Below are positions 15,657 through 25,296 of a stretch of DNA of 64,000 nt, in pieces. Location of the stretch: NCBI RefSeq assembly GCF_044762665.1, contig NZ_JBIWES010000005.1:1-64000 (forward strand), read 5' to 3'. A program made the position numbers and the translations under genes. The notes beneath the pieces were generated by a model, which made no database searches, was not told the DNA's origin, and worked only from the letters and a program-made list of their open reading frames with translations. The DNA comes from Peribacillus frigoritolerans_B. GTDB taxonomy: Bacteria > Bacillota > Bacilli > Bacillales > DSM-1321. Positions within the stretch are counted from its first letter, which is position 1, and every line of letters begins with the position of its first letter.

Positions 15657-16364
15657 AATGTGTTTTATTTTATATTTTCTTTCCGGCCTTCCGATGCTTC
15701 CATACAAAACCTCAACTTCCATTTCATCACAGGAAACTAAATACTCCAGGTATCTGCGCATGGTTGAATAACTAATTCCAACGAGCCGGCCTAGTTCATC
15801 AGCGTTTAAACTGCCATTGACGTTTTGAATCTTACTTCTGACCATTTTCAGGGTATGTTTGTCTATCCCCTTGGGAAGAGAATTTATTTGGACATCATTT
15901 GCTGTATTTGAATTACTTATGGTCCGAAAAAGAGTATCCACTTTATCTTGATTTACCAAGTCGCTATTATGCAACTGCCGTCTCGTCAGGTCGTATTGGT
16001 TGAGCGTCGCAAGAAGCTTATCGATAATGATCGGTTTTATAAGGTATCCAAAAGCCCCTCCCCTAATCGCTTCACTGACTGTTTCGGTATCGTTCGCGGC
16101 GGTGATCAGAATTACATCAATCCCCCGGTATTCCTTCCTAATTTCCCGAAGAAGGTCAATTCCATTCATATCAGGTAAAAAGATATCCAATAAAATTAAG
16201 TCCGGTTGTGCGGCATGCAATATATTCAGTGCTTGCTTGCCTGTGCTAGCTGTAGCAATGACAGTAAATTGATCTAGTTGATTTGTAAATTGTTTATATA
16301 TATTCACTGCATTCTCGTCATCTTCAACAATGACAACTGTAATCGGTCCTTCGGACATTCTCAC
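15654..16364 (-). CDS. Response regulator, CitB/DctR family (module 2)
   Basis: A 236-residue regulator with a receiver domain (9-125; acidic triad E14 D15 D16, phosphorylation site D60 in LILLDIFLP, lysine in YLIKP) and a C-terminal helix-turn-helix (LGRLVGISYSTMRRYLEYLVSCDEMEV). It shares layout with the module 1 regulator but is clearly diverged, so the two systems should not cross-talk fully. ATGA overlap with the kinase gene shows translational coupling. The likely target is the adjacent CitMHS gene. Confidence 0.93.
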   Translation of the reverse strand: MRMSEGPITVVIVEDDENAVNIYKQFTNQLDQFTVIATASTGKQALNILHAAQPDLILLDIFLPDMNGIDLLREIRKEYRGIDVILITAANDTETVSEAIRGGAFGYLIKPIIIDKLLATLNQYDLTRRQLHNSDLVNQDKVDTLFRTISNSNTANDVQINSLPKGIDKHTLKMVRSKIQNVNGSLNADELGRLVGISYSTMRRYLEYLVSCDEMEVEVLYGSIGRPERKYKIKHI

Positions 16365-17965
16365 GCCTCCTTCTCTGCTTTAATATCCTTCGGGAAGACG
16401 ACTGTAAATCTTGCTCCGCCCAAATAACTACGATCAATATAAATTTCACCGCTTAAAAGACCAAGGGAGTTTTTTACAATGGCCAAACCGATCCCATGAT
16501 TTTCCCCATTTTTAGTCGTATAACCATCTGTAAAAATAATATCCTCCATTGCATGAGGGATACCAGGGCCGTTATCCTCGATATCAAATATAATTTCGTT
16601 TCCTAAATCCGTAAACGAAACTTTGACCTGTCCCTTATTTTTGTTCTTTTGCCGTGCTGCCTCCATCGCATTATCGATGACATTACCAATAACGGAAACC
16701 AAGTGATGGGAATCCTCAGGTTTTAATGAACTGTTTAAATTGCTTTCCTGCTCTATTTCTAAGATAACCTGCAATTCTTTTGAACGGTTTATCTTTCCAA
16801 GTAAACAGGCGGCGATTAAAGGGTCCTTTACCGATGACATAAGAAACGAAATGATATCTTGCCTCTCTCTCACTTCAGAGGAGATTATGTTCATTGCCCT
16901 ATCATACTGTTTTAAACTAAGTAATCCATAAATGGTATTTAATTTATTTAAAAACTCATGATTTTGTGCCCGCATATTTTCTGAAAAGGCCTTGATTTCT
17001 GAAAATTCATCTGTTAATTGTTCAATTTCGGATACTGTTCTTATTGTTAAAACAATGCCCCTGACGTCATTATGATTTAAGATAGGGGATAAATCCAAAA
17101 TGTATAGCTGTTGGCCTAAGAGTAACTTACGATTGAACTGTCCCTCTTTTGTGCTGATCACTATTTTGATGAGTTTTTCTAAATGTCCATTTACAATCCG
17201 CTTTCCCACCATAAGCTGATGATCATGAAACAATTCACGTGCTCTCTTATTCATGGAAGTAACCTGTTTTTCAATATTAATCGTAATGGTAGCATATCGG
17301 ATGGCATCAAGTGTCGCTTCCCTTTCTTGAAAAAGAAAAGAAATTTCCTCAGGCTCTAAACCTAAAATAAGCTTTTTTAAGCGTCGCGCTATAAATATTG
17401 CCCAAACGATTCCTACACTGATTGGGATAAGTGACAATTGAATAATCTTCATTTTATAATTGGATAGTTGATCTTGCACATTCTCTACCAAAAACCCTAC
17501 AGATGAAACACCGATAACTTCCCCTTTATCATTCCAGATAGGCGCCTTAGCTTTAATCGCTGGTCCCGATATCCCATTTCCTTGATAAATAATTGCTTTG
17601 TGTTCATTGAGAACTGCATCATTACTAGTAGCCGTAGGCTTCCCGATATATTCTGGATTGGGATGGGAGTATCGTAGTCCTTTATCGTTCGCAATGGTTA
17701 CATAATCGGCACCTGTTGTTTGACGAATCATTTCTGATGCGGGTTGAATCACCTTTGAGGGCTCTTCATCGTTAAATCCCTGGATGATCGTTGGATTTTG
17801 AGCCGCTAATTTGGCCACCGTCATTGCTTGCTTCCCCATATGGTTTTCGACGATGTCTTCCAGCAGTGTAGAGAATAGAATGCTCACAAGTAAGGTACTG
17901 ATAAAAACAACGAATATGATTAGTAATGTCATTTGAGTTAATAAGTTCACTCTAATTTTAAACAT
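16361..17965 (-). CDS. Sensor histidine kinase, CitA/DcuS family (module 2)
   Basis: A 534-residue kinase with membrane helices at about 12-33 and 172-193, an extracytoplasmic sensor between them (RYSHP at 98-102, KAKAPIW at 138-144), a cytoplasmic PAS domain (about 210-315), the histidine in RAQNHEFLNKL (H336) and an ATPase domain with DNAMEA, EDNGPGIP and NHGIGLAIVKN motifs. The sensor differs from module 1 in many positions, suggesting a different ligand or affinity. Promoter details upstream of 17965 are not clear. Confidence 0.93.
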   Translation of the reverse strand: MFKIRVNLLTQMTLLIIFVVFISTLLVSILFSTLLEDIVENHMGKQAMTVAKLAAQNPTIIQGFNDEEPSKVIQPASEMIRQTTGADYVTIANDKGLRYSHPNPEYIGKPTATSNDAVLNEHKAIIYQGNGISGPAIKAKAPIWNDKGEVIGVSSVGFLVENVQDQLSNYKMKIIQLSLIPISVGIVWAIFIARRLKKLILGLEPEEISFLFQEREATLDAIRYATITINIEKQVTSMNKRARELFHDHQLMVGKRIVNGHLEKLIKIVISTKEGQFNRKLLLGQQLYILDLSPILNHNDVRGIVLTIRTVSEIEQLTDEFSEIKAFSENMRAQNHEFLNKLNTIYGLLSLKQYDRAMNIISSEVRERQDIISFLMSSVKDPLIAACLLGKINRSKELQVILEIEQESNLNSSLKPEDSHHLVSVIGNVIDNAMEAARQKNKNKGQVKVSFTDLGNEIIFDIEDNGPGIPHAMEDIIFTDGYTTKNGENHGIGLAIVKNSLGLLSGEIYIDRSYLGGARFTVVFPKDIKAEKEA

Positions 17966-18063
17966 CTACATTAATGCCCTTAGCCTTTCCGTATTGATTG
18001 CTCATACTCGTATAGTAAATTAATGATTGAGACTGGGCGGGAGAAACTTTTTCTTTACAAAGT

Positions 18064-18522
18064 TCACCTAGTTAATAGTTCTTCCCATTCTGCAAGTGAA
18101 AGTTTTTCGGTCATATGCTTATATGCATCAGGGACTTTTATCGAACACATAAGTTCGAGACTATTGCCATCGGGATCATTGAAATAGACGGAAGCGTTTC
18201 CTTGGTTCGGACGCACAAAAGGTTCAATCGTTGTCCTTTTTCCAAAAGGGACGACTTCAATTTGCAAGGATTGAAGCCAAGTTAATGCATTTTTCATATT
18301 ATCATAAGTTACCCGAAAGGCGATATGCCTTAGTGAAGGGTGGTATGGAGTTTGATATTCCTTTCCTTCCCATAAGCCGACCCAGCTTTTGTTTTCCTCG
18401 ATCCAAAAGAAGGCAGTATCCTCATCCCTCCAAGCTAGTTTCAAGCCTATTTTCTTATAAAAATCCATAGAGATGGCCAGGTTCTTGACTGGCAAATGGG
18501 CTTCATATAAACCTTCTATCAT
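18064..18522 (-). CDS. VOC (glyoxalase/dioxygenase fold) family protein
   Basis: A 152-residue protein with two beta-alpha-beta-beta-beta repeats of the vicinal oxygen chelate fold. Metal-ligand type positions are His9 (EAHLPVKNL), the His of RHIAFRV and the Glu of DPDGNSLELM. Members include glyoxalases, fosfomycin-resistance enzymes and dioxygenases, and the sequence does not fix which. AAGGAG precedes ATG 18522. It stands alone. Confidence 0.85.
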   Translation of the reverse strand: MIEGLYEAHLPVKNLAISMDFYKKIGLKLAWRDEDTAFFWIEENKSWVGLWEGKEYQTPYHPSLRHIAFRVTYDNMKNALTWLQSLQIEVVPFGKRTTIEPFVRPNQGNASVYFNDPDGNSLELMCSIKVPDAYKHMTEKLSLAEWEELLTR

Positions 18523-18710
18523 ATTACATTCTCCTTTCTCCTTTTACGTAAACGAACTCTTTTGCCGGGAAAATATCTCGCGATTATTTACTCTTAAGTC
18601 CTTTGCGACCGTCAAGCGGTCTAACTTACAGTGAAGCTCCTTTCTGTGACAGCCGCTACCTCCCCCTCTTTCCACAATTAAAAAAGTCTATTATATAGAA
18701 GAAAATGGAT

Positions 18711-19223
18711 TTAAAGGTTCCAACTATAATGGTAGAATGTTAGCTTTTGACCCGTATCCGCACTAATTTCCTCATTAATCGAAATCCGATCAAAACCGTT
18801 TTTCACCAAAACCTTTTGGGAGGCGATATTGTCGCTTGTCGTTTTGGCATGTATTTGAGTCACATTCAATTCCGGCGCCAGCTTCACCAAAAGCTTTAAA
18901 GCTTCGTTCGCAATTCCTTTTTGCGTAAACGCTTCACCGATTCTATAACCGACATGAGCTGTACCATTAATCGGGTCGATATCCACAAGATTAATCCTGC
19001 CGACGATTATGCCTGAACCATCCTTAATCAAATAAAAAGAGGAGATGGAATCTTCCTGTTCTTTTAATAATTCCTTATGCCTGATTCCAAACGTTCCAAA
19101 GCTATAATAATCATCTCCCCGGCCTGGGACCATTTGCTCGAAAAACCTTCTATTATTGCATTCAAATGCAAATAACGCTTGTGCATCCCGTTCATTAAGT
19201 CTGTCAATGTATATATCCATCAT
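18711..19223 (-). CDS. GNAT family N-acetyltransferase (RimJ/RimL type)
   Basis: A 170-residue acetyltransferase. The acetyl-CoA loop region is IGEAFTQKGIANEALKLLV (about 92-110), followed by the strand/helix TTSDNIASQKVLVKNGF, the standard RimL-type motif. The substrate may be a protein N-terminus or a small amine. Two adjacent ATG codons follow AAAGGATG; either may start the protein. Confidence 0.88.
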   Translation of the reverse strand: MMDIYIDRLNERDAQALFAFECNNRRFFEQMVPGRGDDYYSFGTFGIRHKELLKEQEDSISSFYLIKDGSGIIVGRINLVDIDPINGTAHVGYRIGEAFTQKGIANEALKLLVKLAPELNVTQIHAKTTSDNIASQKVLVKNGFDRISINEEISADTGQKLTFYHYSWNL

Positions 19224-19593
19224 TCTTTCATCCTTTCAAAAAAACGCTAAGCATAAGCGGCCTGATATATCATTCAAGAAAACCAAGGGCTTATCCTTCC
19301 TGATGAATATATTTAGAATAATTTTTCATTCAACAGTCTTTAGTAGCAATCAAGTGTTTTTGTTAAAGAATCTATTTTTAATCGTTCGATTTTACCAACA
19401 TACCGTCTATATCGATAACACTGTCGCATACTGACAAAATTTGATACCCTCAATACCATATCATTCCAAGTGCGATTGGAATCATCATACCGACTAACTT
19501 CTATAAAAATCCAAGGATTGTTGAGAATAAATCTTTTTACACACGTTGTATTAAGTGTAAAAGCTTTTACAAAAAAACAAGGGGAATCATGTC
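19224..19593. other. Intergenic region upstream of the ECF sigma gene
   Basis: This contains the promoter region of the sigma factor gene. An inverted repeat CTTTTTACAC...GTGTAAAAG (19533-19563, 9-bp arms, 12-base loop) lies about 30 bases before the start codon. It may be an operator or mRNA hairpin. No coding region is supported. Confidence 0.5.
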
Positions 19594-20160
19594 ATGAAGT
19601 CTACTGATAAAAATTTTATAAAGCGATTGCAACGCCAAGAAGAAGACGCATTGGAATTCATAGTGGATACCTATTTGCCACTAATCAAGGGGGTCACATA
19701 TAAGGTTCTCTCTCCTCTTAAGAACGACGGTGTCATGGAAGAATGCATTAATGATATTTTTCTTTCAATATGGAACCATTCAAAAAAGTTCCATGGGGAT
19801 ACAACAGATTTCAGAAAATGGATTTGTGCGATCGCTAAGTTTAAAGCGATTGATTATTACCGAAAAGCCATGAAGAAAATGGAGCTTACATCAGGTTACA
19901 CAGAAGTAGTTCCAGAAAAATCTGCAGAAGACGAACTAATTATTCTGGAAGACAGAAAAGAACTGCTTCAGTTAATTGACCTTTTAGAACCTGTAGATCG
20001 GGATATTTTTATCATGAAGTACTTTCTTGGTTTAAAAAATGAGGATATCTCGATAAAACTCGGGTTGACCAAAGCATCAATAGACAATCGAATTTATAGG
20101 GGAAAAAAGAAGCTAAGTCAAAAAGCTACGAATCTTAAGTTAGGAGGCAGTGTCGTATGA
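19594..20160 (+). CDS. ECF-type RNA polymerase sigma factor
   Basis: A 188-residue sigma-70 family protein. Region 2 (about 25-90) includes DGVMEECINDIFLSIW and FRKWICAIAKFKAIDYYRK; region 4 (about 125-180) includes DRDIFIMKYFLGLKNEDISIKLGLTKASIDNRIYRGKKKL. AAGGGGAATC precedes the ATG. Its stop overlaps the start of the next gene (ATGA), which encodes a membrane anti-sigma factor, so the two are made together. ECF factors usually drive their own operon; the inducing stress cannot be told from sequence. Confidence 0.93.
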   Translation: MKSTDKNFIKRLQRQEEDALEFIVDTYLPLIKGVTYKVLSPLKNDGVMEECINDIFLSIWNHSKKFHGDTTDFRKWICAIAKFKAIDYYRKAMKKMELTSGYTEVVPEKSAEDELIILEDRKELLQLIDLLEPVDRDIFIMKYFLGLKNEDISIKLGLTKASIDNRIYRGKKKLSQKATNLKLGGSVV

Positions 20161-21296
20161 AGGATATTTATGAATTGTTAAATGATATAGACATAGACGA
20201 AACTGAATTTAAGGAAATGGAAGTCACCGAACTAGAAAAAGCTAAAGTCAAAAGGACCCTAAAAAAATCATTAAGTACAAAGAAAAAAATGAAACGCTGG
20301 CAAAAGAATGTTATGGCTGCTTCTATTATATTCGGGTTATCCACCGCAACGATTGGATTCTCGTTTACCGCTTCTGCTAAAAGCATTCCTTTGATAGGGG
20401 ATATTTTCAGCTATTTTAGTAATGAAAACTCAGGTTTCTCCGATGATATCAAGAATGATGGAAAGGGTCTTTATAGTGATTATAAGGCCTACTCTAACGA
20501 AATTGGCTTTACCGAAGAAAGCAATGGCCTTACTTTCACGATAAATGACGCCATTTATGACGGAAAAACGGTAACCATCACTTATACTATTGAAAGCGAA
20601 GAAGATTTGGGTGACGGATCATTTCTTATTCCCAGCCCGAATATAAAAGAAATGAAAGCCCAAGGAGGATCGGATGGAATTTCAAAAGTAGCTGATAAAA
20701 AATATGTAGGCTTATTAACGGTTAGTAACTTAGAAGATCTTAAAGTAGATAAGGTAAATATAGACTGGGATATAAACAAGATTAGCATTACCGACATGGA
20801 TAAAGAGATAAAAGGAAATTGGAACTTTGCTTTCTCTCTAAAAGCAACTGAAAGTAACGAGAGGTTCGTCAATAAAAGTGTGAATCAACATGGTGTAAAA
20901 GTATCCGTCGAAAAACTATCGATCTCGCCAATGTCCTTTGTGGTTGATTATCATCAAGAAGTGTCCGACTCAGTCAAAAACAAATGGGATGAAGCCTATG
21001 TGAAGTTGACCATTAAAGATGACTTAGGGAATGTATACGATGGTCAAGAAAACGGAGGAAGCGGTATTGATTCTTATAATTTGAACTTCAGCAAAACATT
21101 TCAAAAAATCGATCCAGATGCTACGCAACTGATTGCGACACCACATGTAACATTACGTAATTTCACTTCAGAGAACCACGGAGGAGTAACCATAACGGAA
21201 GATGGTGAGGAAAAGGTGTCATCCTTCCCAACAAAACCAAGAAGTGCTCCAAAAGAGTTGGTATTGGATGATATCGTGATTGATTTGAAGAAATAG
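20157..21296 (+). CDS. Membrane anti-sigma factor, DUF4179 type
   Basis: A 379-residue protein with a short cytoplasmic N-terminus (1-44) that should hold the sigma factor, one membrane helix (about 48-70, MAASIIFGLSTATIGFSFTASA) and a large outside part with a DUF4179-like domain (about 70-170) and a second beta-rich domain (about 235-375, DUF5643-like). This is the usual partner of Bacillus ECF factors of this group. It is translationally coupled to the sigma gene and followed by a long-stem terminator. Confidence 0.9.
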   Translation: MKDIYELLNDIDIDETEFKEMEVTELEKAKVKRTLKKSLSTKKKMKRWQKNVMAASIIFGLSTATIGFSFTASAKSIPLIGDIFSYFSNENSGFSDDIKNDGKGLYSDYKAYSNEIGFTEESNGLTFTINDAIYDGKTVTITYTIESEEDLGDGSFLIPSPNIKEMKAQGGSDGISKVADKKYVGLLTVSNLEDLKVDKVNIDWDINKISITDMDKEIKGNWNFAFSLKATESNERFVNKSVNQHGVKVSVEKLSISPMSFVVDYHQEVSDSVKNKWDEAYVKLTIKDDLGNVYDGQENGGSGIDSYNLNFSKTFQKIDPDATQLIATPHVTLRNFTSENHGGVTITEDGEEKVSSFPTKPRSAPKELVLDDIVIDLKK

Positions 21297-21309
21297 CAAT
21301 TTTACCTAC

Positions 21310-21368
21310 AAGAGGTATACTGAACCCTAGATCCCAGAGTGGAGAAAGGTTCATGTATACCTCTTTTT
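21310..21368 (+). terminator. Terminator after the ECF operon
   Basis: AAGAGGTATACTGAACC pairs with GGTTCA-t-GTATACCTCTT (one bulge) and is followed by TTTTT. Confidence 0.9.
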
Positions 21369-21529
21369 TGTGACTTCTTATTCAGTCCATGAATATGGAT
21401 ACATACATGAATTACTTGAAAAGTCAAAAATAAATTATTTTTTTCTGGTAAAAAATCAACGGATGATGTATCATAGTCATCAGATATTCATTATTCTTAT
21501 TTGGTTAATCGGAATTAGGAGGAATATAT

Positions 21530-22918
21530 ATGATTGGTTATGTGTTTTTAAATCTTGCCATAATGCTCGTTCTTTTAGGCGTTTTATTTTACATGAATAA
21601 GAAGCATATTTCCTTTACAAAAAGGGTCTTTACTGGACTTGGTTTAGGGATTGTATTCGGACTTCTTTTGCAGTATTTCTATGAACCTCAGTCAGAAGCG
21701 ATCGTTAAATCGGTCGATTGGTTTAACATTGTAGGTTCCGGCTATGTCAAGTTCCTGCAAATGATCGTCATGCCGCTTGTCTTCATTTCAATCTTATCGG
21801 CATTCACTAGATTGAAACTGACTAGCAATATTGGAAAGATCAGTGTCCTGATCATCGGAATCCTGCTTGGAACGACTGCGATTGCGGCAGCTGTCGGGAT
21901 CACTTCGGCAACTGTATTCAATTTGGAAGCCGTTCAAATTGAGCAAGGGGAAGCGGAGTTAAGCCGCGGGGATCAAATATCGGAAACATACGGTACGATT
22001 CAGGATAAAACGATGCCGCAGCAAATCCTTGAGTTGATTCCGTCCAATCCGTTCCTTGATTTAACGGGAGCACGTCCGACATCAACCATTTCCGTTGTAA
22101 TTTTTGCTGCATTTCTTGGGATTGCCTATTTAGGGGTCAAAAGGAAACAGCCTGAACATGCTGAGTTTTTTGCTAAAATAGTAGATACATTGCACAGCAT
22201 CATCATGCGCGTAGTAACATTGATCCTGCGTTTAACACCATACGGGATCTTGGCGATCATGACGAAGACTGTAGCAACGAGTGATTTGGATGCCATCCTG
22301 AAATTGGGGAAATTCGTAGGTGCCTCTTATGTCGCCCTGATTGTCATGTTCCTCATCCATTTATTGTTGCTGACGCTTGCAGGATTGAATCCAATCGTGT
22401 ATTTGAGAAAAGCTTTCCCGGTATTATCGTTTGCCTTCACTTCAAGAACAAGTGCAGGAGCTCTGCCATTGAACATCCAAACTCAGAAACAACTAGGCGT
22501 GTCCGAGGGTATTGCCAACTTTGCCGGATCCTTCGGCTTGTCGATCGGTCAAAATGGCTGTGCCGGAATCTATCCGGCCATGTTAGCGGTCATGATCGCT
22601 CCAACGGTTGGAATCAACCCACTAGATCCTTCCTTTATCGCCATGTTGATTGCCATCGTGGCCATTAGCTCTTTCGGGGTTGCGGGTGTAGGTGGAGGAG
22701 CAACATTCGCTGCCATCCTCGTATTATCTGCAATGAACTTGCCAATCGCCTTGGCAGGACTGTTGATTTCCGTTGAGCCATTGATCGATATGGGAAGAAC
22801 GGCTGTAAATGTCAGCGGAAGCATGACTTCCGGTATTCTAACTAGTAAAATAACGGGTGACCTTGATAAAGAACAGTTCAGCGAAGAATCATCTTTGAAA
22901 ATTGAAGCTGAAATGTAA
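21530..22918 (+). CDS. tcyP: L-cystine:sodium symporter TcyP (DAACS family)
   Basis: A 462-residue dicarboxylate/amino acid:cation symporter with about 8-9 helices and re-entrant loops. Family motifs are SFAFTSRTSAGALPLNIQTQ (serine-rich loop) and FGLSIGQNGCAGIYPAM; length and overall sequence fit B. subtilis TcyP (YhcL), a high-affinity cystine importer. AGGAGG precedes ATG 21530. It is a single gene with a terminator behind. In B. subtilis CymR represses it; I could not identify a CymR site with confidence. Confidence 0.92.
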   Translation: MIGYVFLNLAIMLVLLGVLFYMNKKHISFTKRVFTGLGLGIVFGLLLQYFYEPQSEAIVKSVDWFNIVGSGYVKFLQMIVMPLVFISILSAFTRLKLTSNIGKISVLIIGILLGTTAIAAAVGITSATVFNLEAVQIEQGEAELSRGDQISETYGTIQDKTMPQQILELIPSNPFLDLTGARPTSTISVVIFAAFLGIAYLGVKRKQPEHAEFFAKIVDTLHSIIMRVVTLILRLTPYGILAIMTKTVATSDLDAILKLGKFVGASYVALIVMFLIHLLLLTLAGLNPIVYLRKAFPVLSFAFTSRTSAGALPLNIQTQKQLGVSEGIANFAGSFGLSIGQNGCAGIYPAMLAVMIAPTVGINPLDPSFIAMLIAIVAISSFGVAGVGGGATFAAILVLSAMNLPIALAGLLISVEPLIDMGRTAVNVSGSMTSGILTSKITGDLDKEQFSEESSLKIEAEM

Positions 22919-22921
22919 AAG

Positions 22922-22966
22922 AAAAAAGCATCAGACTTCCTGTCATGGGAGGTTCGATGCTTTTTT
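22922..22966 (+). terminator. Terminator after tcyP
   Basis: AAAAAAGCATC...GATGCTTTTTT encloses an inner TTCC/GGAGG pairing; it is followed by a T-run directly behind the gene. Confidence 0.88.
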
Positions 22967-23058
22967 ACATAGGCTGTACATTCAATTCTGGCAAAATTCT
23001 TGGTACAAAAAGTTATATGGGAATGATGATTGTAACCCAAGTTAAGATAAAATTCATT

Positions 23059-24261
23059 TTATATAAGTACATGCAAGATATTTTCTTGTTTCTTATATCT
23101 TCCCTTTATTTCTCCAACACCATTAATTGTAAGCGAATCAATGTTTTCAATGGGTTCATTCTCTAATATAAGGTGTATTTTATTTATCTTTTGAATTCCA
23201 TCATCTACATGGGCAATAACCTGTTGTTGAATAAGAAAATCTTGATTGTTCATTCTTACTTTTATAAAGCTCTTATGTAAAAGTCTATCTTCTAAAGGGA
23301 TGATATTCATCGGGTCAAAGGATACAGCAGTTATTTCCCCTTCAATATATAGATGAATTCCTGCTTTTTTATTAAACTCTTCAAATGCTTTAATTCTCTT
23401 TTCTTTAGCAAAATTAATGACTTCCTCTGTTTCAGGACTTATTTCCACATCCGCTATTGAATATTCCATATAGTCACAGGACTGCTGTTTTAATAGGTCA
23501 TATAATGTATCTTCTTTATCAAAAAAACTTTCCATCCAGCCTGGTGAAAGCTCCTCCAGTAACAAACACATAAACAAACCGGAACTATAACAACTTCTTC
23601 TAATACTGGAAGTGGATTCATATTTGTTTATTAGGTGTTGTGCATACTTTTTTAAAACTGAATGGTAATCAAGCGGGCTTTTTTCCGAGTAAGCCCTCAA
23701 TTCGACATACCACGCAGGTCCCTCAATGGTTTCAATCAATTTTTCATATGTTAGGTACTCTTCAATCTTACCTGCTCTTTTTTCCCTTAGGCAAATGAAA
23801 GCATTAAGGTATTGTTTCTTCTTTATTAGGTTATTTTCCAACAACGCACGATAAAGGTTTGTTCGTTCCTGATTTCGAAATTCCACATTTTCTTTTGACA
23901 AAGGATATGTGATTCCCATCATTTCATCGGGAAACCGTTTTTCCTCCTTTATAAATTGATAGCCGTGAAATAATTCATGAACGAGCATTGAATACAAATC
24001 TTCGTATTCCTCATAGCAATCCATATTAACAATTGCAGTGGGATATTCTTCATACATAATGATTGTGTCAGCAGTAAACTGGACATCCCACTTTAAAATA
24101 TGATATGTACATGGTGGATTGTTACTGAATTTAGGATGATTGAATAGATAAACATTGCTCTTATCATATAATGCATATGCAACAAGTTCAAAACCCGGCC
24201 AATAATTTTCCAACTTTGCTTTAACCAAGTCTTCAGCAATTCGATCAAGATGATGAAGCAT
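23059..24261 (-). CDS. Uncharacterised protein with HExxH metallopeptidase motif
   Basis: A 400-residue soluble protein without signal peptide. VHELFHGYQF (about residue 92) carries the zinc motif HExxH, and a downstream EGPAWYVELRAYSEKSP segment (about 197) has a glutamate and the ExxAxYxE pattern seen as the third-ligand region in gluzincin-like peptidases. The last 90 residues look like a separate beta-rich domain. The longer frame starts at 24318, but GGAGGGG stands before ATG 24261. I do not recognise the family; a cytosolic or substrate-specific zinc protease is inferred only from the motif. It is monocistronic. Confidence 0.8.
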   Translation of the reverse strand: MLHHLDRIAEDLVKAKLENYWPGFELVAYALYDKSNVYLFNHPKFSNNPPCTYHILKWDVQFTADTIIMYEEYPTAIVNMDCYEEYEDLYSMLVHELFHGYQFIKEEKRFPDEMMGITYPLSKENVEFRNQERTNLYRALLENNLIKKKQYLNAFICLREKRAGKIEEYLTYEKLIETIEGPAWYVELRAYSEKSPLDYHSVLKKYAQHLINKYESTSSIRRSCYSSGLFMCLLLEELSPGWMESFFDKEDTLYDLLKQQSCDYMEYSIADVEISPETEEVINFAKEKRIKAFEEFNKKAGIHLYIEGEITAVSFDPMNIIPLEDRLLHKSFIKVRMNNQDFLIQQQVIAHVDDGIQKINKIHLILENEPIENIDSLTINGVGEIKGRYKKQENILHVLI

Positions 24262-24353
24262 TCTTTTCCTCCCCTCCACTGTTTCAATTCGATTAAAAAC
24301 ATAATACCATATAATCATTTAACATAAATATCCAATTTTTAATAGAAAAACAA

Positions 24354-24408
24354 AAGCCACAGTAACATATCAGCTCATTGGAGCGAATATTCTTACGGTG
24401 GCTTTTTT
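24354..24408 (-). terminator. Terminator of the PAP2 gene
   Basis: AAAAGCCAC...GTGGCTTTT with further pairing inside lies 9 bases behind the PAP2-family stop codon; its minus-strand side continues into T-rich sequence. Confidence 0.7.
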
Positions 24409-24416
24409 ACATGTGG

Positions 24417-25073
24417 TCACTTTTTAATTTGCCTTGCTGCGTAATGATTGGCCTGAAAACCCGATAGCGCATGGAACGTATACTGGACGGCTGCATATAC
24501 CCCACATGCAAGGAGTATTCCTGCAAGTACATCCAATACAGCATGCTGCTTTGTAAATAGCGTGGAGAGGATGATCAGTGTTCCGAATGCAGTGACACTG
24601 GCATACTCCCATTTGTGCTCTTCTTTCCGCTTATGGGCGACGATCATCATGATGAATGTGGTCAGTACATGAATGCTGGGAAGACAGTTGACTGGTTGAT
24701 CATGACTATAGATGAATCGCATTAACTGGGCAAAGATATCGTGACCCACCACTTCTGGACGAGGAACTGTCGTTTGCCAAAGGCAATATACAAGAAAACA
24801 GAGAAGTTTCCCTGATATCAAACTGCCTAATCCTACGAAATAGTGCTTTCGGTCAACATAACAATAGTAAATCAGCAATCCATAAATATACGGATACCAA
24901 AGTAAATAAGGAACGGCAAATTCCTTAATAAAGGGAATCTCCCCATCTATTATAGTCGTAACATCGACAGCATGACCTGAAGATTGATTGATGATTGAAT
25001 AGATGGAACTAGTAATCACCAATAGTAATAAATAATATAACGGGTGAAAGGATAGTATGGAATTGTTTTTCAT
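24417..25073 (-). CDS. PAP2 superfamily membrane phosphatase
   Basis: A 218-residue membrane protein with about six helices. The three phosphatase motifs are in order: a KxxxxxxRP-like part ending VPRP (about 118), CLPSIHV (PSxH motif, about 142) and TKQHAVLDVLAG (about 175; H and D catalytic/charge relay). Such enzymes hydrolyse undecaprenyl pyrophosphate, phosphatidic acid or related lipids; the set with CLPSIH resembles the inositol phosphorylceramide synthase-like branch. CGGAGCG precedes the ATG. It is a single gene. Confidence 0.88.
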   Translation of the reverse strand: MKNNSILSFHPLYYLLLLVITSSIYSIINQSSGHAVDVTTIIDGEIPFIKEFAVPYLLWYPYIYGLLIYYCYVDRKHYFVGLGSLISGKLLCFLVYCLWQTTVPRPEVVGHDIFAQLMRFIYSHDQPVNCLPSIHVLTTFIMMIVAHKRKEEHKWEYASVTAFGTLIILSTLFTKQHAVLDVLAGILLACGVYAAVQYTFHALSGFQANHYAARQIKK

Positions 25074-25296
25074 GGCTCGCTCCGGCTTTCAATATATTGG
25101 TTTTTTTCCAAAGATTATTATACACCATTTTTCACTAGATTAACTCTTTAATTGTTAAAGTTAACGATTCCCATGAACTAGTAAAATGGATATCTCTTAC
25201 TTTTCATCAGACTAAGAATACATAACGAAAGCCATGGCATATACCACGGCTTGTATTGAAACTTATATACGAGAAGGCAAAAGTGATAACTCTTCT

